64,000 nucleotides of DNA from Buchnera aphidicola (Periphyllus lyropictus) (lineage in GTDB: Bacteria; Pseudomonadota; Gammaproteobacteria; Enterobacterales; Enterobacteriaceae). The stretch is taken from NCBI RefSeq assembly GCF_024029895.1, contig NZ_CP097457.1, forward strand, positions 62,001 to 126,000, read 5' to 3'. Below are positions 34,008-47,582 of the stretch, piece after piece (position 1 is the first letter of the stretch; the number at the start of each line of letters is the position of its first letter). The notes below the pieces were generated by a model that did no database searches, was not told the DNA's origin, and saw nothing but the letters and a program-made list of their open reading frames with translations. The translations under genes and the position numbers were made by a program.

Positions 34008-34037
34008 ATATAGGGATGATAATTAAAACTTTCAAGG
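34008..34037 (-). promoter_or_regulatory. Sigma32 (heat-shock) promoter of groSL
   Basis: On the minus strand CCTTGAAA (34037-34030) is followed after about 14 bases by CCCTATAT (34015-34008). The sigma32 consensus is CTTGAAA, 11-16 bases, CCCCATNT. The C-rich -10 element stands out in DNA that is otherwise nearly free of C. It lies directly upstream of groS with a predicted leader of roughly 90 bases. rpoH is intact at 27609-28481. Confidence 0.8.
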
Positions 34038-34091
34038 TCTAAAAAAAAATTGTATTTTTTTTAATTATTATTAAATAATTAATAAAAAATA

Positions 34092-34123
34092 TTGACAAGA
34101 TATTACATTTAATGTTTTACTAT
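34092..34123 (+). promoter_or_regulatory. Probable promoter of tRNA-Phe
   Basis: A perfect -35 hexamer TTGACA at 34092-34097 lies 36 bases before the tRNA. The -10 is less clear: TACTAT at 34118-34123 gives a long 20-base spacer, and a 17-base spacer would use the poor TTTTAC. TTGACA is rare in this AT-rich DNA, which supports the call. Confidence 0.5.
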
Positions 34124-34133
34124 ATTTTAAAAA

Positions 34134-34206
34134 GCCCGAATAGCTCAGTCGGTAGAGCAGGGGACTGAAAATCCCCGTGTCGGTGGTTCAATTCCGCCTT
34201 CGGGCA
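34134..34206 (+). tRNA. tRNA-Phe (GAA)
   Basis: Acceptor GCCCGAA pairs with TTCGGGC. The D arm AGCTCAGTCGGTAGAGC, anticodon arm GGGGACTGAAAATCCCC with anticodon GAA, and T arm CGGTGGTTCAATTCCGCC are all complete and very like E. coli. CCA is not encoded. Single tRNA between groSL and mnmE. Confidence 0.97.
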
Positions 34207-34237
34207 TTTAAAATTTTAAAAAAAAAATTTTTTAAAA

Positions 34238-35599
34238 TTATTTTCCAATACAAAAATTAGAAAAAATATCATTTAAAATATCATCAGAACTAATTAATCC
34301 AGTAATTTTGTTTAAATAATTTTGAGTATTTTTTAAAAAATACGCTAATATTTCATAATTCTCATTATCTTTCCATTCAGATTTTGCTAACAACATTTCA
34401 TTTATTGCTAATTTTATTTCTTCTATATGTCTTTGTCTAGATATAAATACACTTTCGTTAGAGAAATTATTAAATTTTTTTAAAGTATTTTTAAAATATT
34501 TATAAAAAATATTTAAACCAATTTTTTTTTTTATTGAAAGATAAATCGAATCAATTTTATTAAATTGAGTAATTTTAGAATTTAAATTAGTTAAATCAAT
34601 TTTATTTAAAATCAATAAAATATGTATTTTAGAAGAAATATTTTTTATAAAATTAAAAAAATCATTTAATTGTTCTTTTTTATTTTTATTAATATCTATT
34701 AAAAAAAATAATATATTAGCTTTATTTATTTCTTTTTTTGCTAAATTTATTCCAATTTTTTCTATTTTATCTTTAGTTTCCCGAAAACCTGCAGTATCAA
34801 CTAATTTTATTAAATTTTTATTAAAATATATGTTATTTTTAATTAAATCTCTTGTAGTTCCTTTAATATTAGTAACAATAGAAGATTTTTTTTTAGATAA
34901 TAAATTAAATAAACTTGATTTTCCTGAATTTGGAAATCCAGCAATTACTACTTTAATTCCCTCTTTTAATAAAATTCCATTATTTGAAATAAATAAAATA
35001 TCTTTTAAATAAGAAATAATTTTTATAATTTTTTTTAAAACATTTTTTCTTATATTAATTTCTATATCTTCTTCAGAAAAATTTAATTTTGCTTCTAAAA
35101 AAACTCTAAATTTTTTTATTTTTGAAACTATTTTAAAAATATTTTTAGAAAAATCACCATTTAATGATTTTAAAGATGCTTTAACTGAAGCTTCAGAATT
35201 AGCATTAATTAAATCAGATATTGCTTCAGCTTGAATTAAATCTATTTTTTTATTTAAAAAAGCTCTTTTAGAAAATTCTCCAGGATTAGCTAATCTAATA
35301 TTAGGTATTTTTAAAATTCTCTTTAATAATAAATTAGCTATAAAATTATTTCCATGTCCTTGTAATTCAAGAACATCTTCCCCTGTAAAAGATTTAGGAG
35401 AAGGATACCAAATTGCAATTCCTTGATCAAGAATTTCTTTATTAACATCTAAAAATTTTAAATAAGTAGCATATCTAGGTTTTAATAATTTTCCTAACAC
35501 ACATTTAGAAACTAAATAAGATTTTTTTCCAGAAATTCTTATAATATAAACTCCGCCAATTCCTGGAGGAGTAATTTGTGAAATGATTGTATCAAACAT
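34238..35599 (-). CDS. mnmE: tRNA-modifying GTPase MnmE
   Basis: A 453-residue protein (E. coli 454) that with MnmG puts the (carboxymethyl)aminomethyl group on wobble U34. The N-terminal folate-binding domain has the QGHGN motif, the G domain has P-loop GFPNSGKSS at 221-229, GTTRD and DTAGFRE, and the C-terminal FCIGK end carries the catalytic Cys. The partner mnmG is encoded at 50011-51894. The gene stands next to yidC in the classical rpmH-rnpA-yidC-mnmE order. Confidence 0.96.
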   Translation of the reverse strand: MFDTIISQITPPGIGGVYIIRISGKKSYLVSKCVLGKLLKPRYATYLKFLDVNKEILDQGIAIWYPSPKSFTGEDVLELQGHGNNFIANLLLKRILKIPNIRLANPGEFSKRAFLNKKIDLIQAEAISDLINANSEASVKASLKSLNGDFSKNIFKIVSKIKKFRVFLEAKLNFSEEDIEINIRKNVLKKIIKIISYLKDILFISNNGILLKEGIKVVIAGFPNSGKSSLFNLLSKKKSSIVTNIKGTTRDLIKNNIYFNKNLIKLVDTAGFRETKDKIEKIGINLAKKEINKANILFFLIDINKNKKEQLNDFFNFIKNISSKIHILLILNKIDLTNLNSKITQFNKIDSIYLSIKKKIGLNIFYKYFKNTLKKFNNFSNESVFISRQRHIEEIKLAINEMLLAKSEWKDNENYEILAYFLKNTQNYLNKITGLISSDDILNDIFSNFCIGK

Positions 35600-35687
35600 A
35601 AAATTTAAACATAAAAATTAACGGTATATTTTAATATATAATAAATTTTAAATATAATTTAAATATTTTTAATAAAAAATTTTTAAA

Positions 35688-37298
35688 TTAATTCCTTGCA
35701 GTTTTATAAATAAATTTTTGTTGTATAATACTAATAATGTTGCTAACAATATAATATAAAACTAATCCGGAAGGAAAAAATAAAAAAAATGTTACAAATA
35801 ATACTGGTATGATATAAGAAAATGCTTCTTGTATTTTTCCTATAATAGTTTCAACATCGTTATTTTCAGAAGAAATTTTATGCATAATAAAAACAGTAAT
35901 TCCCATCAACAAAGGAAGAACATAAAACGGATCATAACTAGATAAATCATGTATCCAAAAAATAAAAGGGGAATGTCTTAATTCAATAGAATTAGAAAGC
36001 ATATAATAAAAAGATAAAAAAATAGGCGTTTGAAAAATTAGAGCTAAAAATCCTGAAAAAGGACTAATATTTTCTTTTTTATAAAGTTCTAATATTTTTT
36101 TACTCATTTTCTCTTTATCATTTTTATATTTATTTTTTAAATATTCTAATTCTGGTTTTAAAGATTTTAATTTAGATACAGAAAAATATTGTGATTTACT
36201 TAATGGACTAAGTACTGTACGAATAACAATTGTTAAAAATATAATAGAAAAACCCCAATTTCCAATAATTTTATTTACAAAACTTAAAATTTTAAATAAT
36301 GGTTGAGATAAAAACCAAAGACATCCATAATCTACAGTTAAATCTAAATTTGGAGCAATTTTAGACATTTCTTTTTGAATTTCTGGACCCATCCATAATA
36401 CTGAATTAAATTCATAAGTTGAATATTTAGGTACCGAAACATTAGAAGTTCGATAACCAATAACTGCTGTATCAGAATTAACATTTTTTGTATAAAAAGT
36501 ATTTATTCCAATATTTTGAGGAGGAATCCAAGCAGTAACAAAATATTTTTGTAACATAGCAATCCAACCAGAACTCGTCTCTTTAAATAAATTTCTTTTT
36601 TTAGAAATTGAATAAAAAGAATATTTTTTATATCTCATATCAAAAGCAGAATAAGCTGTTCCTCTATAAGACTTAGGAAAATTATTAAAAAAATTTTGTT
36701 CTTCAGGTGAAACAAAAGTTTGAATAATTTCTCCAAACATATTTAAAAAAATATTTTTTTTAGTTAAATTAATAATTTTATATTTTACTGAAACATCATA
36801 TTTTCCACGAGTAAATGTAAATATTTTTTTATATTGAACTCCATCTTTTCCAATAAATTTTAATGGAACAATTAATTTTTCTTGATTTGGTAATAATTCA
36901 TACAAATTTTTATCAGATTGAAATTTTAATATATAATTATCTTTTTTTCCATCATCATGTGTAACATCTATTAATCCACCATGAACATTATATACATAAT
37001 CTTGAGAAGTTCTTAATAAAGGAAAATTTTCTGAAGAACCTTGCTTATTTTTATATTTTAATAAATCAACTACTTTAATATCCCCAGTACTTTTATCAAT
37101 AATAATATTATAAACATCTGTTTTAATATTTATTGAATTTTTACTATTTTTATAATCTAAATTATTAAAATAATTATTTTCATGGGAATGAACAATAGAA
37201 TCATTAAAATGAAAATAATTTTTATTATTCCAAGATTTCCATAAAAAAAAAGAAGCTAAAAAAAAAACAAAAATTAAAAAAATACGTTGAACAGACAT
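35688..37298 (-). CDS. yidC: Membrane protein insertase YidC
   Basis: A 536-residue inner-membrane protein (E. coli 548). An N-terminal transmembrane anchor (about 5-20) is followed by a large periplasmic domain (about 50-340), then the conserved five-helix insertase core starting near WGFSIIFLTIVIRTVLSPL, with SQYFSVSKLKSLKPELEYLK, and ending Lys/Arg-rich. YidC inserts proteins alone or with SecYEG; here it is relevant for the ATP synthase subunits a and c. yidD, which lies between rnpA and yidC in E. coli, is absent. Confidence 0.95.
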   Translation of the reverse strand: MSVQRIFLIFVFFLASFFLWKSWNNKNYFHFNDSIVHSHENNYFNNLDYKNSKNSINIKTDVYNIIIDKSTGDIKVVDLLKYKNKQGSSENFPLLRTSQDYVYNVHGGLIDVTHDDGKKDNYILKFQSDKNLYELLPNQEKLIVPLKFIGKDGVQYKKIFTFTRGKYDVSVKYKIINLTKKNIFLNMFGEIIQTFVSPEEQNFFNNFPKSYRGTAYSAFDMRYKKYSFYSISKKRNLFKETSSGWIAMLQKYFVTAWIPPQNIGINTFYTKNVNSDTAVIGYRTSNVSVPKYSTYEFNSVLWMGPEIQKEMSKIAPNLDLTVDYGCLWFLSQPLFKILSFVNKIIGNWGFSIIFLTIVIRTVLSPLSKSQYFSVSKLKSLKPELEYLKNKYKNDKEKMSKKILELYKKENISPFSGFLALIFQTPIFLSFYYMLSNSIELRHSPFIFWIHDLSSYDPFYVLPLLMGITVFIMHKISSENNDVETIIGKIQEAFSYIIPVLFVTFFLFFPSGLVLYYIVSNIISIIQQKFIYKTARN

Positions 37299-37468
37299 TT
37301 TATATTCTCTTATAGTTTTATTTTGTTATTTAATTTTAAAAATTTAAAATAATAATACTATTTTTTTTTAAAATATTATATTTAAAATAGAGAAAAATTA
37401 GAAAAATATTTAATCTAATTTTAATCTATCATTAAACATAATTGCTTTAAAAATTTTTAAATTTTTTA

Positions 37469-37822
37469 TTAAAAATAATATCTTGACCACAAATATTTTA
37501 AATTTCTTAAAAATATTCGATTTTCTAATCGAGAAAATTTTTTTTTAACAATTACAATGAAATCCATTAAAAGAAAATTTTCTTTATGTAAACGAAAAAA
37601 TTCTCTAATCAATCTTTTTAAATAATTCCTTTGATAAGATTTTTTTACATCTTTTTTTTTAATTGAAATTCCTAATCTAGGATAATTAATATAATTTTTA
37701 CAACCAAGTATAATAATCTTTTTAAATCGAACTTGATAAGAATTTTTAAAAACATTTTTATATTGTAAAGAAGTTAATAACTTTAACTTTTTTTTAAAAG
37801 AAAATTTTATTATCATAAACAC
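37469..37822 (-). CDS. rnpA: Ribonuclease P protein component
   Basis: A basic protein of 115-117 residues (E. coli 119) that helps the RNase P RNA process tRNA 5' ends. The family signature is visible as RNYLKRLIREFFR, preceded by RLGISIKKKDVKKSY. The first possible start is GTG at 37822 and an ATG lies two codons in (37816). E. coli also uses GTG and the rpmH stop is only 8 bases upstream, so GTG is plausible but not certain. Follows rpmH. Confidence 0.92.
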   Translation of the reverse strand: MFMIIKFSFKKKLKLLTSLQYKNVFKNSYQVRFKKIIILGCKNYINYPRLGISIKKKDVKKSYQRNYLKRLIREFFRLHKENFLLMDFIVIVKKKFSRLENRIFLRNLKYLWSRYYF

Positions 37823-37830
37823 AATTTAAA

Positions 37831-37974
37831 TTATTTAGAAGAAATAGTTAAAAAAAAACGAGATTTAGATCTTCTACGAGATAAAATATGTCGTCCATTT
37901 TTAGTAGACATTCTTGATCGAAATCCATGCATACGATTTCTTTTTAAAACTGAAGGTTGAAAAGTTCTTTTCAT
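37831..37974 (-). CDS. rpmH: 50S ribosomal protein L34
   Basis: A 47-residue protein (E. coli 46). Translation of the minus strand gives [20 protein letters not shown] as the first 20 residues, then a Gly/Arg-rich middle with GRHILSRRR, and a Phe/Ser-rich end. This is the universal L34 pattern. It is divergent from dnaA with 212 bp between them and just upstream of rnpA, the usual bacterial arrangement. Confidence 0.97.
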   Translation of the reverse strand: MKRTFQPSVLKRNRMHGFRSRMSTKNGRHILSRRRSKSRFFLTISSK

Positions 37975-38186
37975 AATAGAAAAAACCTAAAAAATTAATA
38001 AATTTTAAATACATTTAAAAGTTAATAATAATTTTTTTATATTAAAAAAATTTATTAAAAAAAATTTTATAAATTATAATTTAACAAAATTTTATATTTT
38101 GATCTATAAATAATATAAAATATGTTAAAAAAAATTAATACGTTTAATAATAAAATATATTTTTATTATCTATGGAGTATAATTAA

Positions 38187-39515
38187 ATGTTTATTTTAGC
38201 ATGGAAAAAATGTCTTTGTTATTTTAAACAAAAATTGTCAACTAATGAATTTAATATGTGGATATTTCCATTAAAACTAAAAATAAAAAAAAACCAATTA
38301 ACTCTTTATACACCTAACAAATTTTTTTTAGACTGGATTAAAGAAAAATATTTTATTAAAATTTACAATTTAATTAAAAAATATTCTAATTATAAAAAAA
38401 TTCATTTAAAACTAGCTATAAAAAAAAAAATAAGAATTATATGTAAATATTCTAAAAAAAAAAATATTAAAAAAAATCTTTTAAAAAATAAAAATTTATT
38501 TTCTAATAAAAATCAAAAATATACTTTTAAAAACTTTATTATCGGTAATGAAAATAAATTAGTATATAATATCGCTTATAATATTTCAAAAAATTTAGGA
38601 AAAAAATATAATCCGTTATTTATATACGGAAAAACAGGATCAGGAAAAACACATTTAATTTATGCAATAAGAAATTCTCTCTTAAAAAAAAATAAATTTA
38701 AAATAATTATTATAAATTCAGAAAATTTTGTTCAAAAAATGGTAAATTCAATTAAACAAAATTGTATTGAAGAATTTAAAAAAAAATATCGATCTACACA
38801 AATTTTAATTATAGATGATATTCAATTTTTTTCAAATAAAAAAAGATCACAAGAAGAACTTTTTCATACATTAAATCATTTAATAGAAAATAAAAAACAA
38901 GTTATATTTACTGCAAATTGTTATCCAACAAAAATAAAAAATATTCAAAAAAGATTACAATCAAGATTAGATGGAGGTTTAAGTATTTGTATTAATTCTT
39001 TAAAAAAAAAAACAAAAAAAAAGATTTTAGAAAAAAAATTAAAAGAAAAAAAAATATATTTAAATAAAAAAATAAAAAAGTTTTTAATAAAAAATTTAAA
39101 TTCTAATATAAGAGAAATGGATGGTGTATTAAATAAAATAAAAGCTAACATAGATTTATATAAAAAAAATTTTTTATTAAAAGATATAAAAAATATTTTA
39201 AAAGATTATTTATTTTTTAAAAAAAAAAAAATAACTATAAAAAAAATTCAAAAAATTGTATCAAAATATTACAAAATTAAAAAATCTGATTTAATTTCAA
39301 AAAAAAAATTTCATTCACTTGTTTTACCTAGACAAATAGCTATAAGTATAACTAGAGAAATTACTAAACATAGTTTAAAAGAAATTAGTTATGCATTTAA
39401 TAAAAAACAACATACAACTATTTTATATTCATGTAAAAAAATAAAAAAACTATGTAAAAAAAATCTTTTTGTTAAAAAAGATTATTTATATTTAATTAAA
39501 AAAATATCTCTATAA
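38187..39515 (+). CDS. dnaA: Chromosomal replication initiator DnaA
   Basis: A 442-residue AAA+ protein (E. coli 467). Domain I aligns from MFILAWKKCL and NEFNMWIFPL. Domain II is shortened and Lys/Asn-rich. Walker A GKTGSGKT is at 148-155 and Walker B in ILIIDDIQFF. Domain IV has the DnaA-box-binding signature, but altered: the E. coli GGRDHTTVLHAC reads NKKQHTTILYSC, so the base-contacting Asp433 equivalent is Gln408; the Pro423 and Arg399 equivalents are Lys398 and Lys374. GGAG precedes the ATG. No DnaA box is seen upstream of the gene. First gene of dnaA-dnaN-gyrB (recF absent). Confidence 0.95.
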   Translation: MFILAWKKCLCYFKQKLSTNEFNMWIFPLKLKIKKNQLTLYTPNKFFLDWIKEKYFIKIYNLIKKYSNYKKIHLKLAIKKKIRIICKYSKKKNIKKNLLKNKNLFSNKNQKYTFKNFIIGNENKLVYNIAYNISKNLGKKYNPLFIYGKTGSGKTHLIYAIRNSLLKKNKFKIIIINSENFVQKMVNSIKQNCIEEFKKKYRSTQILIIDDIQFFSNKKRSQEELFHTLNHLIENKKQVIFTANCYPTKIKNIQKRLQSRLDGGLSICINSLKKKTKKKILEKKLKEKKIYLNKKIKKFLIKNLNSNIREMDGVLNKIKANIDLYKKNFLLKDIKNILKDYLFFKKKKITIKKIQKIVSKYYKIKKSDLISKKKFHSLVLPRQIAISITREITKHSLKEISYAFNKKQHTTILYSCKKIKKLCKKNLFVKKDYLYLIKKISL

Positions 39516-39520
39516 AAATT

Positions 39521-40621
39521 ATGAAATTTACTATTGAAAAAAAAAAAATTATTAAACCATTACAAAAAATTAATTCATTAATAACTAAAAAAAGTTCTAA
39601 TGAAATTTTAGGAAATATCTTAATAGAAGTAAATAAAAAAAATATTTTAATCACTGCTACAAATACAGAAATTGAATTAATTTATAAAATTTCTAATAAA
39701 TATAAATACATAAAAGGAAAAATTACTGTATCAGGAAAAAAAATATTAGAAATATTTCGAATAATTTCTGATACTTTATTAATTAAAATTAAATTAATTA
39801 AAAAAAAATTATATATTTTTGCAAAAAATAGTAAATTTTATTTATTAACTATTTCAGCAAAAAAATTTCCATATTTTAAAAAAAATAAAAATCTTATAAA
39901 ATTTTATATAAATCAAAATATTTTAAAAAATATGCTAAAATACACTTTTTTTTCAATGCCTATTAATGATGTAAGACCTTATCTTAATGGAACTTTTTTA
40001 GAATTTAAAAAAAACTACATTCGATCTATAGCAACTAATGGACATAGAATGTCTATTTTTAAAAAAAAAAAAAAAAATAATTTTCCAATATTTTCTATAA
40101 TTCTACCAAGAAAATCAACTATTGAATTAAATAAACTATTAAAAAACAAAAAAAAACCAATAAAAATTTTGTTTAATAAAAAAATTATTCAAATTTATTT
40201 TAAAAAAAATATTTTTACTTCAAAATTAGTAAACAGCCAATTTCCAAAATTAGATCATATTTTAATTCAAAAAAAAAAATATATTATTAAAATAAATAAA
40301 AATAAATTTAAAAAAGCTTTATCTCATGTTTCCATTTTAGTACATGAACAAATTAAAGGAATATACTTAAAATTTAAAAAAAATTTATGTATTATCACTT
40401 CTAGTAATCATGAAGAAAAAGCTCAATATAAATTTCAAATAAAATATAACTACTCTAAAAAAATAAAATTATCTGTTAACATAAATTATTTATTAGATGT
40501 ATTAAATGTATTAAAGTATAATTTTATTTATTTAATTTTAGACGAAAACGTTCAATGTTTACAAATTGAAGTAAAAGAAAAAAAAGAACTTAAATATATT
40601 ATTTTACCTTTATATATCTAA
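39521..40621 (+). CDS. dnaN: DNA polymerase III beta clamp
   Basis: A 366-residue sliding clamp (E. coli 366). The three repeated clamp domains are at the expected spacing, with ATNTEIELIYK, ATNGHRMS and the C-terminal PLYI, the counterpart of the E. coli PMRL end. Identity to E. coli is low because of Lys/Ile enrichment. The start follows the dnaA stop by 5 bp, indicating coupling. Confidence 0.94.
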   Translation: MKFTIEKKKIIKPLQKINSLITKKSSNEILGNILIEVNKKNILITATNTEIELIYKISNKYKYIKGKITVSGKKILEIFRIISDTLLIKIKLIKKKLYIFAKNSKFYLLTISAKKFPYFKKNKNLIKFYINQNILKNMLKYTFFSMPINDVRPYLNGTFLEFKKNYIRSIATNGHRMSIFKKKKKNNFPIFSIILPRKSTIELNKLLKNKKKPIKILFNKKIIQIYFKKNIFTSKLVNSQFPKLDHILIQKKKYIIKINKNKFKKALSHVSILVHEQIKGIYLKFKKNLCIITSSNHEEKAQYKFQIKYNYSKKIKLSVNINYLLDVLNVLKYNFIYLILDENVQCLQIEVKEKKELKYIILPLYI

Positions 40622-40672
40622 TCGAAATTAAAAATAATAATATTATATAAAAATTTTTTATATTTAAGATAA

Positions 40673-43108
<2,436 letters not shown>

Positions 43109-43151
43109 TAAATTTTAAAAATATTAAAAAATAATGCCATTTATAAAAAAA

Positions 43152-43182
43152 TAGCGGCAGAAAATATATTACACTGCCGCTA
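43152..43182 (-). terminator. Terminator of the atp operon (between gyrB and atpC)
   Basis: TAGCGGCAG (43152-43160) and CTGCCGCTA (43174-43182) form a perfect 9-bp GC-rich stem. Read on the minus strand it is followed by a T6 run (43146-43151), the classical Rho-independent form, which fits the end of the atp operon. On the plus strand there is no T run, but the stem may still slow gyrB transcription. Confidence 0.85.
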
Positions 43183-43217
43183 AAAAACCTTAATAAATTT
43201 ATTAATTTCATATTTTT

Positions 43218-43643
43218 TTAAAAATTATATTTTTTATTTTTTTTTAATTTATTAATAAATTGTATTTTACTTATAACATCCTTATATTTTTTATTAATTT
43301 TTTTTAATTTATTAACATCATAAATTCTATTACATTTTTTTTTCAAATATGTTTTTTTATTCATTAACATTTTTTTATCTAATTTTTTAATATCTATAAA
43401 AAAATCAGCTATTATATTAATAATATTATATTTTATTTCTAAAATACCTTTAGAAATATAAATATTTTTTTTAAAATTATTATTTTTAATAATATTTATT
43501 AAACCAGATTTTAAAAAAGTTAATAATGGAGTATGATTTATATAAATACTTAAATAACCTTTTAATCCAGGAACTTTTACACTTTTAATATCTTTAAAAA
43601 AAATATAATTCTTCAAAGATACAATATTTAAATTTAAACCCAT
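43218..43643 (-). CDS. atpC: ATP synthase epsilon subunit
   Basis: A 141-residue subunit (E. coli 139) in the central stalk. The N-terminal beta-barrel part is recognisable from LNIVSLKNYIF, and YINHTPLLTFLKSGLI corresponds to the E. coli PGHAPLLTAIKPG segment. The C-terminal helical hairpin is strongly Lys-rich. Last gene of the atp operon, 33 bp after atpD. Confidence 0.92.
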   Translation of the reverse strand: MGLNLNIVSLKNYIFFKDIKSVKVPGLKGYLSIYINHTPLLTFLKSGLINIIKNNNFKKNIYISKGILEIKYNIINIIADFFIDIKKLDKKMLMNKKTYLKKKCNRIYDVNKLKKINKKYKDVISKIQFINKLKKNKKYNF

Positions 43644-43676
43644 AAAAAATATCCTAAATTATTTAATTATTAACAT

Positions 43677-45104
<1,428 letters not shown>

Positions 45105-45986
45105 TTAATCCATTAAAACTGCAGATGCCCCTGAAATTATTTCAATTAATTCCTGAGTAATATTATATTGTCTTGCTTTATTATAAGTAAATTTCAATTC
45201 CTTAACTATATTAGAACTACTTTCTGTAGCATTTTTCATAACTAACATTCGAGAAGAATTCTCACATATTAAATTTTCTAAAATACAATTATATAATTTC
45301 ATTTTAAAAAATTTATATAAAATTTTTTTATGTAATAAATATGAATTAGATTCATAAATATAATCCCAACTTTTAAAAAATTTTTTAGAATTTTTTTTAA
45401 AACATTCAAAAGGTAATAATTTTTCTATTGTTGGTAAATAATTTGTTTTATTTTTAAATTTATTAAAAATTATAAATATTTCATTAATTTTATTTAATTG
45501 ATATTTTTTTAATAAATTTTTTGAAAATTCAAAAACATTTGTAATATTAAAATTTTTATAAAAAATAGTATTAAAAATTGAAATATTTTTTTTAAATGTT
45601 TTTAAAAAAATTTTATTTTTTTTTCCTAATATAATTATTTCAAATTGAGTTTTTTTTTTAACAAAATTATTAAAATAATAAAAAAATTTCTTAAACAAAT
45701 TTCCATTTAAAGATCCACATAATCCTTTAGTTGACAAAATTATAATAAATAAAATTTTATTAATATTTTTTTTAACAAAAAAAATGTTTTTTTCTTTTTT
45801 TATTTGAGACAAAAAAAATAAATTTTTAACAACTTTTGTTAAAATATTTAAAAAAGGAGTTATTTTTTCTGATTCTAATTGTAATTTTTTTATTTTAATA
45901 ATTGAAATCATTTCCATAGCTTGAGTAATTTTTTTAGTACTCTGAATACTATTTATTTTATCTTTTATTTCTTTTTTATTAATCAT
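45105..45986 (-). CDS. atpG: ATP synthase gamma subunit
   Basis: A 293-residue rotor shaft (E. coli 287). The N-terminal helix IKDKINSIQSTKKITQAMEM and the C-terminal helix with RQYNITQELIEIISGASAV form the coiled coil in the alpha3beta3 hole and are well conserved. The middle globular part is low-complexity Lys/Asn/Phe, although STKGLCGSLN remains. Located between atpA and atpD. Confidence 0.94.
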   Translation of the reverse strand: MINKKEIKDKINSIQSTKKITQAMEMISIIKIKKLQLESEKITPFLNILTKVVKNLFFLSQIKKEKNIFFVKKNINKILFIIILSTKGLCGSLNGNLFKKFFYYFNNFVKKKTQFEIIILGKKNKIFLKTFKKNISIFNTIFYKNFNITNVFEFSKNLLKKYQLNKINEIFIIFNKFKNKTNYLPTIEKLLPFECFKKNSKKFFKSWDYIYESNSYLLHKKILYKFFKMKLYNCILENLICENSSRMLVMKNATESSSNIVKELKFTYNKARQYNITQELIEIISGASAVLMD

Positions 45987-46033
45987 AAATAAAACCCTTA
46001 AAAAATAAAATATAATTATAAATTAAAATTAAT

Positions 46034-47572
46034 TTAATAATAAATTTTTTGAAATAAATTTATTAAATTATATAATTTTTTTTTTATTTTTAAATTATAC
46101 TTCCCAAATCTATTAATATTATTTAATAAAGAAAAATGTTTTTTTTTAGCATAAACAAGAATATTTTTTCGAAAAGAATTTAATTCTTTAAAAGAAATAT
46201 TATTAATAATTTTTTTTGTAATTAAAAATAATAAAATCGATTGTTCTCCGATAGAATAGGGTTTATATTGTTTTTGTTTTAATAATTCAATAATTTTTTT
46301 ACCAAAATTTAACTGATTTTTTGTATTAATATCTAAATCTGAAGAAAATTTAGAAAATGACTTCAATTCTTGATATTGAGCTAAAGAAGTTCTAATTCCA
46401 GAAGATAATTTTTTAATTATTTCGCTTTGTGCTGAACTTCCTATACGAGAAACAGAAACTCCTAAATTAATTGCTGGACGTATACCTGAATAAAACAAAT
46501 TAGATTCTAGAAATAATTGACCATCTGTAATAGAAATAATATTTGTTGGAATAAATGCAGAAATATCTCCTAATTGAGTTTCTACAATAGGAAGAGCCGT
46601 TAAAGAACCAAATTTATTTTTTATTACTCCATTAGTTTTCTTAAAAATATATTCTTTATTTACTTTAGATGATCTTTCTAATAATCTAGAATGTAAATAA
46701 AATATATCCCCAGGAAAAGCTTCTCTTCCAGGAGGTCTTCTTAACAAAAGAGAAATTTGACGATATGATATAGCATGTTTAGATAAATCATCATAAATAA
46801 TTAAAGCATCTTCTCCTTTATTACGAAAATATTCACCTAAAGAACAACCAGAATAAGGAGAAATATATTGTAAAGACGCAGATTCAGAAGCAGAAGCAAC
46901 AACAACAATAGTATTATTTAAAGCATTATAATTATCTAAAGCTTGAACAATATTGTATATAGTAGATAATTTTTGACCAATAGCAACATAAATAGATTTT
47001 ACACCTAAATTTTTTTGATTAATGATAATATCAATAGCAAGAGAAGTTTTCCCTGTTTTACGATCTCCAATAATTAATTCTCTTTGTCCTTTTCCAATAG
47101 GAATCATTGAATCAACAGATATATAACCTGTTTGAATAGGCTCATTAACAGTTTCACGATCTATAACTTTAGGAGCTGAATTTTCTATAGGTAAATAACC
47201 ATCATTAGAAATAGAACCTTTACCATCAATTGGAACACCAAGAGCATTAACAACACGTCCTAAAAAATTATTTCCTACTGGAATTTCTAAAACTTTTCCT
47301 GTACATCTAACTTTCATTCCTTCATAAATATCATCATAAGGACCTAAAACAACAGCTCCTAAAATATCTTTTTCTAAATTTAAAGCAATAGCATATTTAT
47401 TTTTAGATAAAAGTAACATTTCTCCTTGCATAGCATTATATAATCCATAAACTCTAATAATACCATCCATTACAGAAATAACTTTTCCTTCACTATATAT
47501 ACGTTTATTAACTTTAAAATCCAAAATTCTTTCTTTTATTATATTACTAATTTCTACAGAATTTATCTGCAT
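46034..47572 (-). CDS. atpA: ATP synthase alpha subunit
   Basis: A 512-residue non-catalytic nucleotide-binding F1 subunit (E. coli 513). P-loop GDRKTGKTS, the segment [20 protein letters not shown] with the adjacent [20 protein letters not shown], and the family signature [17 protein letters not shown] are present. The C-terminal helical domain is shortened in conserved content and Lys-rich. Between atpH and atpG. Confidence 0.97.
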   Translation of the reverse strand: MQINSVEISNIIKERILDFKVNKRIYSEGKVISVMDGIIRVYGLYNAMQGEMLLLSKNKYAIALNLEKDILGAVVLGPYDDIYEGMKVRCTGKVLEIPVGNNFLGRVVNALGVPIDGKGSISNDGYLPIENSAPKVIDRETVNEPIQTGYISVDSMIPIGKGQRELIIGDRKTGKTSLAIDIIINQKNLGVKSIYVAIGQKLSTIYNIVQALDNYNALNNTIVVVASASESASLQYISPYSGCSLGEYFRNKGEDALIIYDDLSKHAISYRQISLLLRRPPGREAFPGDIFYLHSRLLERSSKVNKEYIFKKTNGVIKNKFGSLTALPIVETQLGDISAFIPTNIISITDGQLFLESNLFYSGIRPAINLGVSVSRIGSSAQSEIIKKLSSGIRTSLAQYQELKSFSKFSSDLDINTKNQLNFGKKIIELLKQKQYKPYSIGEQSILLFLITKKIINNISFKELNSFRKNILVYAKKKHFSLLNNINRFGKYNLKIKKKLYNLINLFQKIYY

Positions 47573-47582
47573 TATTATTCTC

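Noticed and set aside
37975-38186. Origin upstream of dnaA
   Set aside because: I found no DnaA-box-like 9-mer closer than TTATCTATG (two mismatches), which is where the dnaA ribosome binding site begins; the mnmG-yfgM gap is a better candidate.
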